From JAAAOH01 sp046540795 (lineage in GTDB: Bacteria > Spirochaetota > Spirochaetia > DSM-27196 > PWMO01): DNA of 20,668 bases. A program made the translations under genes and the position numbers. The stretch covers positions 1 to 20,668 of the forward strand of contig JBKHEN010000038.1 of assembly GCA_046540795.1 (NCBI GenBank), in the 5' to 3' direction. Below, piece by piece: positions 1-7,321 of the stretch. Each line of letters starts with the position of its first letter. Positions within the stretch are counted from its first letter, which is position 1. The notes below the pieces were generated by a model. The model saw only the letters and a program-made list of their open reading frames with translations, was not told the origin of the DNA and did not search any database.

Positions 1-200
1 TAAGGAAGATCGTCCGAGAGCTGAAGGAATAGTAGGGGTATGGTCTGAGTGAATGAACTGCCCAGACGATGGCATAGGAACTTATCACCGCCAAACTGCC
101 GATCACGTCGACAATGTCTGCCGGGGAGCACAACGCAGCAAAAGGGCAAGAGAACCGCGTCGTTGAGCCCGGCGAAACGCGGGCTATTCGTGTGGGGCCC
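1..200. other. Unexplained left-edge region
   Basis: I recognise no gene here. On the plus strand one frame from base 3 reads nine helical-looking residues (RKIVRELKE) and stops at 30-32. This could be the C-terminus of a gene entering from the left, but it is too short to support. Two minus-strand frames run through most of the stretch without a stop, yet neither resembles a protein family I know, and short open frames are common at this GC content. A small imperfect hairpin sits around bases 43-69 (GTCTG paired with CAGAC). There is no tRNA or rRNA signature. Confidence 0.3.
166..185 (-). terminator. Weak hairpin downstream of the DAHP synthase gene
   Basis: On the minus strand, 15 nt after the DAHP synthase stop, AGCCCG pairs with CGGGCT across an 8-nt loop. 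No continuous U-run follows, only a mixed CT-rich stretch about 15 nt on. It may be a weak or Rho-assisted terminator. The stem is seen; the function is inferred. Confidence 0.3.
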
Positions 201-1262
201 TCACGCGGAGGCGGGCACCTTCGACAGGGTCGAGTGCGCCCACAGGAGTATCTCCTCGGTTGCTTCCCAGCCGAGGCAGGCGTCGGTTATCGAGCAGCCG
301 TAGACGAGCTCGCTCAGGTCGTCTGGAATCGGCTGGCGGCCCTCGACGATGTTGCTCTCGAGCATGATGCCCATGATCTCGCGTTTGGCTTCGGCACGCT
401 GGTGCACGACCGACTCGAGCACATCGGTCTGGCGCGCGGCGTTCTTGCGGGAGTTCCCGTGGCTGCAGTCCACCATCAGGCTCGGCGCCACACCGGCCTC
501 GGTGAGCACCGCGCAGGCGGCGTCGATGTGGTGACCGCGGTAGTTCGGTCCGTCCTTCCCGCCGCGCAGAATGATGTGCGTGCTGTCGTTGCCGGCGGTC
601 TCGAGGACGGATGTCTGCCCTGCCTGGTCGGTACCGATGAAACTGTGGGGGTGGCGGGAGGAGGCGAGCGCGTTCACCGCCGTGCGCACATCACCGTCGG
701 TGCCGTTTTTGAAACCGACCGGCATGGAGAGGCCGCTGGCCATCTCCCGGTGCGTCTGGGACTCGGTGGTGCGGGCGCCGATCGACGCCCAGCTCACCAG
801 ATCGTCGATATACTGCGGCACGATGGGGTCGAGGAGCTCCGATCCGGCCGGAACGCCCATACCCGTAATGCCCAAGAGAAGCTTCCGAGCCCGGCGTAAG
901 CCCTCTTCAACATCGTATGAGCCGTCGAGATACGGATCCAGGATGAGACCCCGCCATCCGAGCTTCGTGCGGGGCTTCTCGAAATAGACCCGCATGACGA
1001 CGTAGATCCTATCCTGGATTCGCTCCCTGAGAGACCGAAGGCGCGCGGCGTAATCGAGTGCCGCCTCCGGATCATGAATGGAACAGGGCCCGACGACCGC
1101 GAGCAGGCGGTCGTCCCGGTGGTGGATGATGTCCTCGACGGCCCGTCGACTCTCTATGACGGTATCGTTCGAGGCGTCCGTCATGGGAAACTCCCGTTTC
1201 AGGGTAACGGGTGCCACCAGAGGACGGAGCGACTTGATGCGCAAATCGTTGGTGCGTTGCAT
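201..1262 (-). CDS. aroF: Class I 3-deoxy-7-phosphoheptulonate (DAHP) synthase
   Basis: This enzyme condenses phosphoenolpyruvate and erythrose 4-phosphate, the first step of the shikimate pathway. The 353-residue product is about the length of E. coli AroG/AroF/AroH (roughly 350) and aligns along its whole length. It has GPCSIHD with the metal ligand Cys60, MRVYFEKPRT, the IGARTTESQTHREMASGLS block, PVGFKNGTDG, VDCSHGNSRK with a ligand His, LESNIVEG with a ligand Glu, and SITDACLGWE with a ligand Asp. The start is set by the family N-terminus (MQRTNDLRIKSL). A further-upstream ATG at 1301 would add 13 non-family residues and lies upstream of the promoter's -10. The isozyme is unresolved: the middle reads like AroF and the N-terminus like AroG/AroH, so the symbol names the family only. 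It lies 84 nt downstream of arcA but has its own promoter and no Shine-Dalgarno. Confidence 0.95.
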   Translation of the reverse strand: MQRTNDLRIKSLRPLVAPVTLKREFPMTDASNDTVIESRRAVEDIIHHRDDRLLAVVGPCSIHDPEAALDYAARLRSLRERIQDRIYVVMRVYFEKPRTKLGWRGLILDPYLDGSYDVEEGLRRARKLLLGITGMGVPAGSELLDPIVPQYIDDLVSWASIGARTTESQTHREMASGLSMPVGFKNGTDGDVRTAVNALASSRHPHSFIGTDQAGQTSVLETAGNDSTHIILRGGKDGPNYRGHHIDAACAVLTEAGVAPSLMVDCSHGNSRKNAARQTDVLESVVHQRAEAKREIMGIMLESNIVEGRQPIPDDLSELVYGCSITDACLGWEATEEILLWAHSTLSKVPASA

Positions 1263-1272
1263 AATACGTATG

Positions 1273-1301
1273 AATATACACGAGCGTCCCAAACCGTGCA
1301 A
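1273..1301 (-). promoter_or_regulatory. Promoter of the DAHP synthase gene
   Basis: On the minus strand TTGCAC (1301-1296) is followed by a 17-bp spacer and TATATT (1278-1273). The -10 ends 10 nt before the ATG, so transcription should start within about 3-4 nt of the start codon. No purine-rich ribosome binding site is present. Confidence 0.6.
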
Positions 1302-1325
1302 CGCCGACGCACTCGGCGCGCTCTT

Positions 1326-1351
1326 GCTTCGCCCTACTGCTTCGCCCTACT
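1326..1351. repeat. 13-bp perfect tandem duplication at the arcA 3' end
   Basis: Two adjacent copies of GCTTCGCCCTACT. On the minus strand the arcA stop codon (1349-1347) lies in the first copy to be read (1351-1339), and the second copy lies just downstream in the gap before the DAHP synthase promoter. The repeat does not disturb the reading frame. Confidence 0.85.
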
Positions 1352-2588
1352 GCTCCGCAAGCGGCTCACGCTCCACCGGCAACGTCATGCACCGGGCACC
1401 GCCCCCTCCCCGCGCGAGCTCGACTCCGGGGGTCACTACTAACAGCCGCTCGTAATCGTCCGGCGATTCCGTGCCGCTCAAAAACCCGTCCACGGGCCGC
1501 ACCGCAAAACCCGCCTGCGAGAAGGCCTTCGCCGTTTCCGCATTGCAGTCATACCCGATCGCTTTCCCCGGACCAAAAGCAAACACGTTGGTACCCGACA
1601 TCCACTGTTCCCGCTGCTGATACACGGCGCTCGAGCCCCCGCACAGTAGAGGCTCGACTCTCACGCCCACCTCAGTAAGCCCTTCGATCAACCCCGATAC
1701 CTCCCGCAACTCGGGATCTCGTTCCGGCGCGATATCCATTCGAACCACTCGCAGGCGCTTCGAGCCGAGAATGTAAGGCTCGTAGACCAGTGCAACGTCC
1801 CGATCCACCAGGGTGAACACCATATCGAGATGGATGGTAGAGGGCTCGTGCGGCAGCAGGACGACGAACAGACGAAACGGCTCGAGAAAGGTCTCAACCA
1901 GGTTCCGTCCCAAGCGGTCGAGCGCCTCCGGGCTGCTTCGCTCCGAGACGCCGAGGATGAGCGTATTACGGTCTACGACCATGAAATCCCCGCCCTCTAG
2001 CCGTACGTTACCGCAACCCTCCCGGACGCCGTCGAACAGGAGGCCGCCGGATCGCAAGGTTCGGGAGTGGGAGAACACGGTCTTGAGCAACAATGACTCG
2101 TTGAGGCGTACGTGGTACGCCATGGCGCCTACGATCACGTGATCGCGAAAAACCATCGCTCCGTCTCGCATGAAGTACAAATTCGGCAAAGGCGGAACGT
2201 CATGAAGGCGGTCGGAGAGATAATCCGAGAGTGAGGCTTTTCGCGCGGGAAGGCCGCAAACCAGTGCGTCCGCAAGCTCCACCGCGGAAAACCGCAGCAG
2301 CTCCGCCGATCGCGCCGAGGGGGCCACCGAATCCACCAGCGCGGCCCGGGCCTCCGGATAACGGTGGAGCACGTCGGCCACCAGCTCCTGCAACTCATAT
2401 ACCTCTGAGACCAGGGAGAGAAACCGCTTCAGCTTCTCGTGCTCATGACTGACCACCGAGATCGGAATGATGTCGTGGTATAGCAGTCTCCGTGCCGACT
2501 CAGGGGTCATGCGCTCGATCTCCGCACCCGGTGTGTGCACGATCACCCGTTTGAGACGTCCGATTTCCGAATCCAGGTACACACCCAT
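1347..2588 (-). CDS. arcA: Arginine deiminase
   Basis: Hydrolyses L-arginine to citrulline and ammonia, the first step of the ADI energy pathway and an acid-resistance route. The 413-residue product is of family length. The guanidino-modifying catalytic set is present: Asp142 in PNLYFMRD (usually FTRDP), Glu198 in LEGGD, His253 and Asp255 in HLDMVFTLVD, and the nucleophile Cys400 in the C-terminal GGGGARCMTLP. The start MGVYLDSEIGRLKRV matches the family; an upstream in-frame ATG at 2696 would add 36 unrelated residues. Its promoter gives a leader of about 30 nt with only a weak purine stretch before the ATG. It is divergent from asnS. No arcB, arcC or arcD lies nearby, so the ATP-yielding later steps must be encoded elsewhere or absent. 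FTRDP to FMRDG is an unusual local substitution, but the catalytic Asp is kept. Confidence 0.93.
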   Translation of the reverse strand: MGVYLDSEIGRLKRVIVHTPGAEIERMTPESARRLLYHDIIPISVVSHEHEKLKRFLSLVSEVYELQELVADVLHRYPEARAALVDSVAPSARSAELLRFSAVELADALVCGLPARKASLSDYLSDRLHDVPPLPNLYFMRDGAMVFRDHVIVGAMAYHVRLNESLLLKTVFSHSRTLRSGGLLFDGVREGCGNVRLEGGDFMVVDRNTLILGVSERSSPEALDRLGRNLVETFLEPFRLFVVLLPHEPSTIHLDMVFTLVDRDVALVYEPYILGSKRLRVVRMDIAPERDPELREVSGLIEGLTEVGVRVEPLLCGGSSAVYQQREQWMSGTNVFAFGPGKAIGYDCNAETAKAFSQAGFAVRPVDGFLSGTESPDDYERLLVVTPGVELARGGGGARCMTLPVEREPLAEQ

Positions 2589-2624
2589 ACGCTCGCCCGG
2601 CTCAAGTCGTTTCGCGCCCGGGAT

Positions 2625-2653
2625 AGTGTACTGCCGCGGGTCCGGGCCCGCAA
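2625..2653 (-). promoter_or_regulatory. Promoter of arcA
   Basis: Minus-strand TTGCGG (2653-2648), 17-bp spacer, TACACT (2630-2625). The -10 hexamer is identical to those of manA and ackA. It lies 36 nt upstream of the ATG, so unlike those two genes arcA should have a short leader. Confidence 0.5.
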
Positions 2654-2707
2654 GATGTTTACCAGATGTGCCGGCCCGTGCTAAGCATAGACCCATACAC
2701 CGCTACC

Positions 2708-2715
2708 GGGAGGAG
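2708..2715 (+). promoter_or_regulatory. Ribosome binding site of asnS
   Basis: GGGAGGAG stands immediately upstream of the ATG at 2718, with GGAGG 4 nt from it. This is one of the strong Shine-Dalgarno sites in the window and fixes the asnS start. I could not pick a convincing asnS promoter in the 129-bp gap to arcA. Confidence 0.75.
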
Positions 2716-2717
2716 TA

Positions 2718-4109
2718 ATGTCTGATCCACGCGTTCGCGACGTGCTGGGTATGGAACCGCAACAACAGACGGTAACGCTGCATGGCTGGGTCCGCACTAA
2801 GCGGGACACCAAAAACGTCGTCTTCTTCGAGCTGAACGACGGCTCATGCCTTTCCAACGTGCAGATCATTTTCGAGCGGGGCCCCGGATCCCCGGAGGAA
2901 GAGCTCGACAGGGCTCAGACCGGCGCAAGCGTCCGTGTGACGGGAACCATCGAGCCCTCTCCCGGCAGGGAGCAGTCGGTGGAGGTCCACGGCAGCGAGC
3001 TCACGGTGGTGGGAGAGGCACCGGCGGACAACTATCCGCTGCAGAAGAAGCGTCATTCCTTCGAGTATCTCCGCGAAATTGCGCACCTGCGTCCTCGGAC
3101 TAATACCTTCGGTGCGGTCGCGCGGGTTCGCAACGCGCTAAGCGCCGCTATTCATACCTTTTTTCAGGAACGGGGGTTCATTTACGTCCATACCCCGATC
3201 ATCACCGCAAGCGATACCGAAGGGGCCGGTGAGCTGTTCCAGGTCACTACCATTCCCCTCGAGACGCTCGCCCGCTCAGAGCGAAGCGAAGTCGCCTATG
3301 AACGGGACTTCTTCGGGCAACCGGCGTACCTAACCGTCAGCGGACAGCTCAATGCCGAGGCCTACGCCCTCGCCCTTGAGAAAGTCTACACCTTCGGCCC
3401 CACCTTTCGGGCCGAGAACTCCAATACGAGCCGGCACCTGGCAGAATTCTGGATGATCGAGCCGGAAGTGGCGTTCTGCGACATCCACTGCAATATGGAC
3501 CTGGCCGAGGAGTTCATACGCCGCATCCTCGGCGATTTGCTGGAGACCTGTCCGGAAGATATGGCTTTTTTCGACAAGCGGATTCAGCCCGGTCTGCTCG
3601 AGAGCCTTCGCCACGTGGTGGATTCACCGTTCCGTCGCATCAGCTACCAAGAGGCCGTCGAGCGGCTTGAAGCGGCGAAGGTGGACTTCGAGTATCCCGT
3701 CGCCTGGGGAAGCGATCTACAATCGGAGCACGAGAAGTACCTGACCGAGACCGTCTACGGCGAGCCGGTCATCGTTACCGACTACCCCAAGGAAATCAAG
3801 GCCTTCTACATGAAGCTGAACGATGACGAGCGCACCGTACGGGCCATGGACGTCCTCGTTCCGCGGCTTGGAGAGATCATAGGGGGGAGCGAGCGCGAGG
3901 ACCGTTATGCGGTCCTCAAGCGACGAATCGCCGAAATGGGACTGGCCGAGGAGAACTACGAATGGTACCTGGATCTCAGGCGTTTCGGCAGCGCGCCGCA
4001 CTCCGGGTTCGGTCTCGGCTTCGAGCGCCTCGTCCAGTACGTGACGGGAATGCAGAATATCCGCGACGTCATCCCGTTTCCTCGGACACCGAACAACGCC
4101 CAGTTCTAG
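2718..4109 (+). CDS. asnS: Asparaginyl-tRNA synthetase
   Basis: Charges tRNA-Asn with asparagine in the cytoplasm. The 463 residues compare with 466 in E. coli. Residues about 20-105 form the N-terminal OB-fold anticodon-binding domain (TLHGWVRTKRDTKN). The class II catalytic core follows, with motif 2 at 230-250 (begins FRAENSNTSRHL) and motif 3 at about 430-437 (GFGLGFER). The C-terminus NIRDVIPFPRTPNNAQF is the standard AsnRS ending, so the gene is complete. The asparagine-type motif 2 and this ending separate it from AspRS and LysRS. The gene stands alone on its strand, divergent from arcA and convergent with the flavodiiron gene. Oddly, the last five codons and stop are followed directly by an in-frame near-copy of the same codons (see the repeat at 4092-4128). 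Confidence 0.97.
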   Translation: MSDPRVRDVLGMEPQQQTVTLHGWVRTKRDTKNVVFFELNDGSCLSNVQIIFERGPGSPEEELDRAQTGASVRVTGTIEPSPGREQSVEVHGSELTVVGEAPADNYPLQKKRHSFEYLREIAHLRPRTNTFGAVARVRNALSAAIHTFFQERGFIYVHTPIITASDTEGAGELFQVTTIPLETLARSERSEVAYERDFFGQPAYLTVSGQLNAEAYALALEKVYTFGPTFRAENSNTSRHLAEFWMIEPEVAFCDIHCNMDLAEEFIRRILGDLLETCPEDMAFFDKRIQPGLLESLRHVVDSPFRRISYQEAVERLEAAKVDFEYPVAWGSDLQSEHEKYLTETVYGEPVIVTDYPKEIKAFYMKLNDDERTVRAMDVLVPRLGEIIGGSEREDRYAVLKRRIAEMGLAEENYEWYLDLRRFGSAPHSGFGLGFERLVQYVTGMQNIRDVIPFPRTPNNAQF

Positions 4110-4128
4110 AATAACGCCCAGTTTCTAA
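4092..4128 (+). repeat. In-frame tandem duplication across the asnS stop codon
   Basis: Codons AAC AAC GCC CAG TTC TAG end asnS. The next bases read AAT AAC GCC CAG TTT CTA, so residues NNAQF recur in the same frame right after the stop with two synonymous third-base changes. Readthrough would add 22 residues and end at the TAG at 4176-4178. Confidence 0.85.
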
Positions 4129-4156
4129 AGGACTGCCCGCGGAGCACCGTCGCCAA

Positions 4157-4176
4157 AACGGCAGGTCGGCGCCGTT
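4157..4176 (-). terminator. Possible terminator of the flavodiiron gene
   Basis: On the minus strand AACGGC, which includes two bases of the flavodiiron TAA stop, pairs with GCCGTT across 8 nt and runs into TTTT. The stem is only 6 bp, so this is a weak intrinsic terminator at best. On the plus strand no U-run follows, so asnS has no clear terminator. Confidence 0.35.
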
Positions 4177-5413
4177 AGGCGACGCCGCACCACTCCTTCA
4201 CGCGTGTTGCCAGCTCCCGGCCGCGCGCCCGCAGGAGCTCCTTTTCCTCTTCAGTGGGCCTTCCTTTGAACTCCACCGGCTCGAGGAACTCCCACTTCAT
4301 CTTGTTGCGTTCTGCGATCTCCTCGAGCTCTTTCTGCGCTCCCCCGGACCATCCGTAGGAACCGAAGCTGAATGCCTTGCGGTTGAACGCCTTCTTCTTG
4401 CCTATTTCATCCACCATCGCCGCCATGGGTGGAAACATTTTGTATTCGTAGGTCGGCATGCCGATAACCACACCCGAAGACTCCCACACCGACTGCAGCA
4501 CGAAGCCCGTGTCCGTTTCGGGAACTTCGTGCACGTGCACTTTGAGGCCTTCGCTCTCGATACCTTCTACCACGGGCTGGACCCCCTGCTCGGTATTGCC
4601 GTACATACTGCCCCAGATCACCGTCACTTCGGGCTTGGCCGGGCCTTTGGAGTAGCTCGCGTAGCGCCGGTAGTCATCGATGATCTTCTGTGGATTCCGG
4701 CGCCAGACGATACCATGTCCCGGGGCGATTATGTCCACGTCGAGAGACTCTACCTTATCCAGGGCCTTCTGCGTCGGAACGGAAAACGCGGCGACGATAT
4801 CGGCGAAGTATCGCGCTGCCTCACGCTCGAAGAAATCGATCTGATCCTGATCGAGTTGATCGTCGTACGGAGCGTCGTCCGATACACTCCCAAAGGACCC
4901 AAAGGCGTCACAGGGAAACAGCGTCTTCGACTTCGTGTCATAAGTGGCCATGGTCTCCGGCCAATGCACGTTGGGGATCTCCTCGAACGCCAGCACCCGG
5001 CCGTTACCGAGATCTACGGTGTCTCCCGACTTCACGGGGCGGACGTTGTCGGTTATTCCATAGAAGCTCTCGAGCAGCGGCACCGCCCGCTGAGTACAGA
5101 GAATCTCGAAATTGTTGTCCCCCCGCAGCTCCGAGAACGGCTCGAGCCAGCCGGAGTGATCGGGCTCCATGTGGTTGATAATGACGTAGTCGATGTCCTC
5201 CAGCTTGACGTTCATCTGATCGAGCTGCCCGAACAATTCCTCCGGAACTCCTTCCCAGGTACAGACACCGTCTATGATCGCCGCCTTCTCCCCCTTGACG
5301 ACGAAGGAGTTCATAGCGATCCCGTTGGGGATCGGCCACATACCCTCGAAGAGGATGTTCTCTACGTTCGCCGAAAGACGGTACACACCGTCGGTCACTT
5401 TCGTGGTCCTCAT
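4175..5413 (-). CDS. fprA: Flavodiiron protein (class A; oxygen or nitric oxide reductase)
   Basis: A soluble flavodiiron enzyme that reduces O2 to water or NO to N2O, protecting anaerobes. The 412 residues match the two-domain class A form. The N-terminal metallo-beta-lactamase-like diiron domain (about 1-255) keeps every ligand: His81, Glu83, Asp85 and His86 in NHMEPDHSG, His150 in NVHWPET, Asp169 in PCDAFGSFG and His233 in APGHGIVW. The C-terminal flavodoxin domain (about 262-410) has the FMN loop WGSMYGNTEQ and SFGSYGWSGG. There is no C-terminal rubredoxin or flavin reductase extension and no rubredoxin gene beside it, so the electron donor is encoded elsewhere. It lies 85 nt downstream of yaiI with its own likely promoter. 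The ribosome binding site TGAGGT (5427-5422) is 8 nt from the ATG. Confidence 0.95.
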   Translation of the reverse strand: MRTTKVTDGVYRLSANVENILFEGMWPIPNGIAMNSFVVKGEKAAIIDGVCTWEGVPEELFGQLDQMNVKLEDIDYVIINHMEPDHSGWLEPFSELRGDNNFEILCTQRAVPLLESFYGITDNVRPVKSGDTVDLGNGRVLAFEEIPNVHWPETMATYDTKSKTLFPCDAFGSFGSVSDDAPYDDQLDQDQIDFFEREAARYFADIVAAFSVPTQKALDKVESLDVDIIAPGHGIVWRRNPQKIIDDYRRYASYSKGPAKPEVTVIWGSMYGNTEQGVQPVVEGIESEGLKVHVHEVPETDTGFVLQSVWESSGVVIGMPTYEYKMFPPMAAMVDEIGKKKAFNRKAFSFGSYGWSGGAQKELEEIAERNKMKWEFLEPVEFKGRPTEEEKELLRARGRELATRVKEWCGVA

Positions 5414-5435
5414 TGTCTTCTACCTCACGTTGGCT

Positions 5436-5502
5436 ATCATATTGAGCGAGTCATTTACCTTACTCTACCGGTAATTTAATAGCGATACCGGTGGCGCTTC
5501 AA
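5436..5502 (-). promoter_or_regulatory. Promoter and palindromic operator region of the flavodiiron gene
   Basis: Two promoters can be read on the minus strand. One has TATGAT (5441-5436) with no -35 hexamer. The other is TTGAAG (5502-5497), an 18-bp spacer and TAAATT (5478-5473). Two ACCGGT palindromes lie here, TACCGGTA at 5466-5473 and TACCGGT at 5486-5492, with centres 20 bp apart. Counted from a start placed 7 nt after TATGAT, they centre near -41 and -61, the classic activator positions. For the other promoter they would overlap the spacer and -10, as a repressor would. The regulator is unknown. Confidence 0.5.
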
Positions 5503-5936
5503 GTTTTCTTTTGCAGCTCCCGATCGAAGGCGTCCGCGAACGCCTTCACCTCTTTTCGTCCGTGTTGTCGAGCCGCGTCGGACACCGCAGCCGCACTGCG
5601 GAGCTCGTACGCAAAATCCCGCTCGGAAAGGCGCTCCCGAACGTTTTCCGCCGTGTACACATCTCCACGGGTGTTCAACACCACTACCCCCTTTTCCACA
5701 AGCCGGGCGGCAAGGGGGATATCCCGGGTTACGGCAAGATCTCCCGAGGCGGAATCCGAAACGATGGTCTCGTCGGCGTCCCCCTCGGTGACGATGCTCC
5801 GCACCTGCCCCGCCGAACGCACCCCGACGTCCTGACCCGAGACGAAGCGGGCGGGGATCCGGCTGCGATTCGCACGACGAGCGACGATCTCGCGTATGCG
5901 CCTCGGGCAGGAATCCGCATCCACCCAGATGGTCAC
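5499..5936 (-). CDS. yaiI: YaiI/YqxD-family (UPF0178, DUF188) protein
   Basis: A small conserved protein of unproven function with a PIN-like nuclease fold. The 145 residues match the family. The N-terminus MTIWVDADSCP with its acidic pair is the family hallmark; TRDIPLA (about 70-76) and a D-x-Y pair after the RG turn carry the other conserved polar positions. The start codon is GTG at 5936-5934, and its GTGA overlaps the manA stop, so translation is probably coupled to manA. The family N-terminus decides this start. It has no visible link in function to manA or to the flavodiiron gene downstream. Confidence 0.9.
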   Translation of the reverse strand: MTIWVDADSCPRRIREIVARRANRSRIPARFVSGQDVGVRSAGQVRSIVTEGDADETIVSDSASGDLAVTRDIPLAARLVEKGVVVLNTRGDVYTAENVRERLSERDFAYELRSAAAVSDAARQHGRKEVKAFADAFDRELQKKT

Positions 5937-7228
5937 GAGGGCTCTCCTTCCAGCGGTACCGTGGCCACGAAGACCAATGCGTCCCCGGACACGCGATAGG
6001 AGCCGGTCTCCGCGGTGACGAAGGCCGACCGACCGGATGAAAGCCTAAGCCGCCCCTCCCGTCCGTCCGACTCCTCCAGCATGATCTCCCCGCCGATCGG
6101 CAGGACGATCTCCGGCGTACCCCGCCGTCGCGAGCGCTCGAGTGCTCCGGAAACGTCGGCCTCTTCCAGAGAAAACTCTTCAACCGACACGGCGTGCCGA
6201 CGCCAGCGCCCGGCTCCACCGCCCACCCCTCCGCGCCCTCCACGAACGTTGTCGGCGGCGGTTCCATTGCCGGCGCGTCGGACTACCGGCTCATCGGGCT
6301 CGAACACCAGAATCCGTAAGAGCTCCTCGATATCCACGTGCTTGCGGGTAAGCCCACCTCGCAGAACGTTGTCGGAGTTTGCCATGAGCTCCACCGCGGT
6401 TCCCTCGAGGTAGGCGTGTAGTGTTCCCGCGGGCAGAAACATCGCCTCCCCCGGGGCGAGCTCCACCACATTGAGAAACAACGGCGCCGCAATGCCGCGG
6501 TCTTCGCCGAATTGCTCATACAGCCGCAACACCCACGTGTACCGCCCGTCCTCGGCGGTACCCCCATCCGTGTCGACAGTGTCGGCAGCCTCTTCCGTAG
6601 CCCGAGAAGCCCACCTGCGAGCGGCATCGGCCACCCGCGGCGCCTCACTACGCATCAGAGCCTCGAAGAGCGCCGCGAGCCCGCGGCCGTCGGGTCTGCG
6701 CCGCATCGCGGCGACCGGCTCATGAAGAAAATCGAATTCGGGAACGGACAGCTCCTTCAGGATGTCACGGTAAGGCCGAAACCCCCGGAGCGCGAAAAAC
6801 CGCGTGAGCGCTCTGATGAGCTCCGGCTTGTGGTTGTCGTCGCGGTAGGATCGGTCCGGAGCATCGAGAGGGATCCCGGCCTCGTTCTCCCGGGCAAAAC
6901 CGCGTGCCGCCTGCGCCTGATTCGGGTGCGCCTGAATCGAGAGCGCCCGCGCCGCGGAGAGAACCTTGAACAGAAAAGGCAGTCGCGCGCCGAATTTCCG
7001 GGTCACCGTACCCCCGATCCACCGCTCCGGGTCGTGGGCGATGAGCTCCGCAAGCGAGACCCCCCGCCCGTTCTGCATCACCGCCGACGGGGCTCCGGGG
7101 TGGGCGCCCATCCACAACTCGGCAACCGGCTTGCCTCCGGAATTCTCCACCCCCGCAAGGCGCGGGATCTCGGTCACGGAGCCCCAGTCGTAGTTGCGCA
7201 CCGGGTTTTCCATTCGGAGAATCGCCAT
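5933..7228 (-). CDS. manA: Mannose-6-phosphate isomerase (type I, zinc)
   Basis: Interconverts mannose 6-phosphate and fructose 6-phosphate. The 431 residues are slightly longer than E. coli ManA (391). The conserved blocks are NYDWGS (12-17), ELWMGAHP (37-44), SIQAHPN with ligands Gln99 and His101, DDNHKPEL with ligand Glu136, and PAGTLHAYLEGTAVEL with ligand His271, followed by ANSDNVLRGGLT. All four zinc ligands are present. A glycine/arginine-rich insert at about 328-345 sits before the C-terminal beta-sandwich and probably forms a flexible loop. The start at 7228 has no Shine-Dalgarno but has a strong promoter 6 nt upstream; Met6 is a weaker alternative. It heads the manA-yaiI unit and is divergent from the galK-like gene. 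Confidence 0.95.
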   Translation of the reverse strand: MAILRMENPVRNYDWGSVTEIPRLAGVENSGGKPVAELWMGAHPGAPSAVMQNGRGVSLAELIAHDPERWIGGTVTRKFGARLPFLFKVLSAARALSIQAHPNQAQAARGFARENEAGIPLDAPDRSYRDDNHKPELIRALTRFFALRGFRPYRDILKELSVPEFDFLHEPVAAMRRRPDGRGLAALFEALMRSEAPRVADAARRWASRATEEAADTVDTDGGTAEDGRYTWVLRLYEQFGEDRGIAAPLFLNVVELAPGEAMFLPAGTLHAYLEGTAVELMANSDNVLRGGLTRKHVDIEELLRILVFEPDEPVVRRAGNGTAADNVRGGRGGVGGGAGRWRRHAVSVEEFSLEEADVSGALERSRRRGTPEIVLPIGGEIMLEESDGREGRLRLSSGRSAFVTAETGSYRVSGDALVFVATVPLEGEPS

Positions 7229-7234
7229 GCCGGA

Positions 7235-7263
7235 AGTGTAGTCGCCGGTTTATCCGCCGTCAA
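7235..7263 (-). promoter_or_regulatory. Promoter of manA, predicted leaderless
   Basis: Minus-strand TTGACG (7263-7258), exact 17-bp spacer, TACACT (7240-7235), then 6 nt to the ATG. A start 6-7 nt after the -10 falls on or beside the start codon, leaving no room for a 5' leader. This is the best -35 match in the window (5 of 6). Confidence 0.65.
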
Positions 7264-7321
7264 CGCAACGCCCTCTCCGGTAGTGGAGCAGATCTCCGGG
7301 ACCATGATAGCATTTCCCCTC

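Noticed and set aside
43..80. Possible RNase P RNA 3' end (bases resembling GAATGACTG...GAC and CTTATC)
   Set aside because: Only short, loosely spaced matches; the conserved GAGGAAAGTCC region and the long-range pairings cannot be found in the window.
166..185. A strong aroF terminator
   Set aside because: The stem is only 6 bp and lacks a U-run, so it is listed only as a weak hairpin.
6512..7321. An upstream extension of the galK-like frame of about 270 codons
   Set aside because: It runs opposite manA, whose zinc ligands and blocks are all intact, and encodes nothing recognisable; the real start is near 7304-7322.
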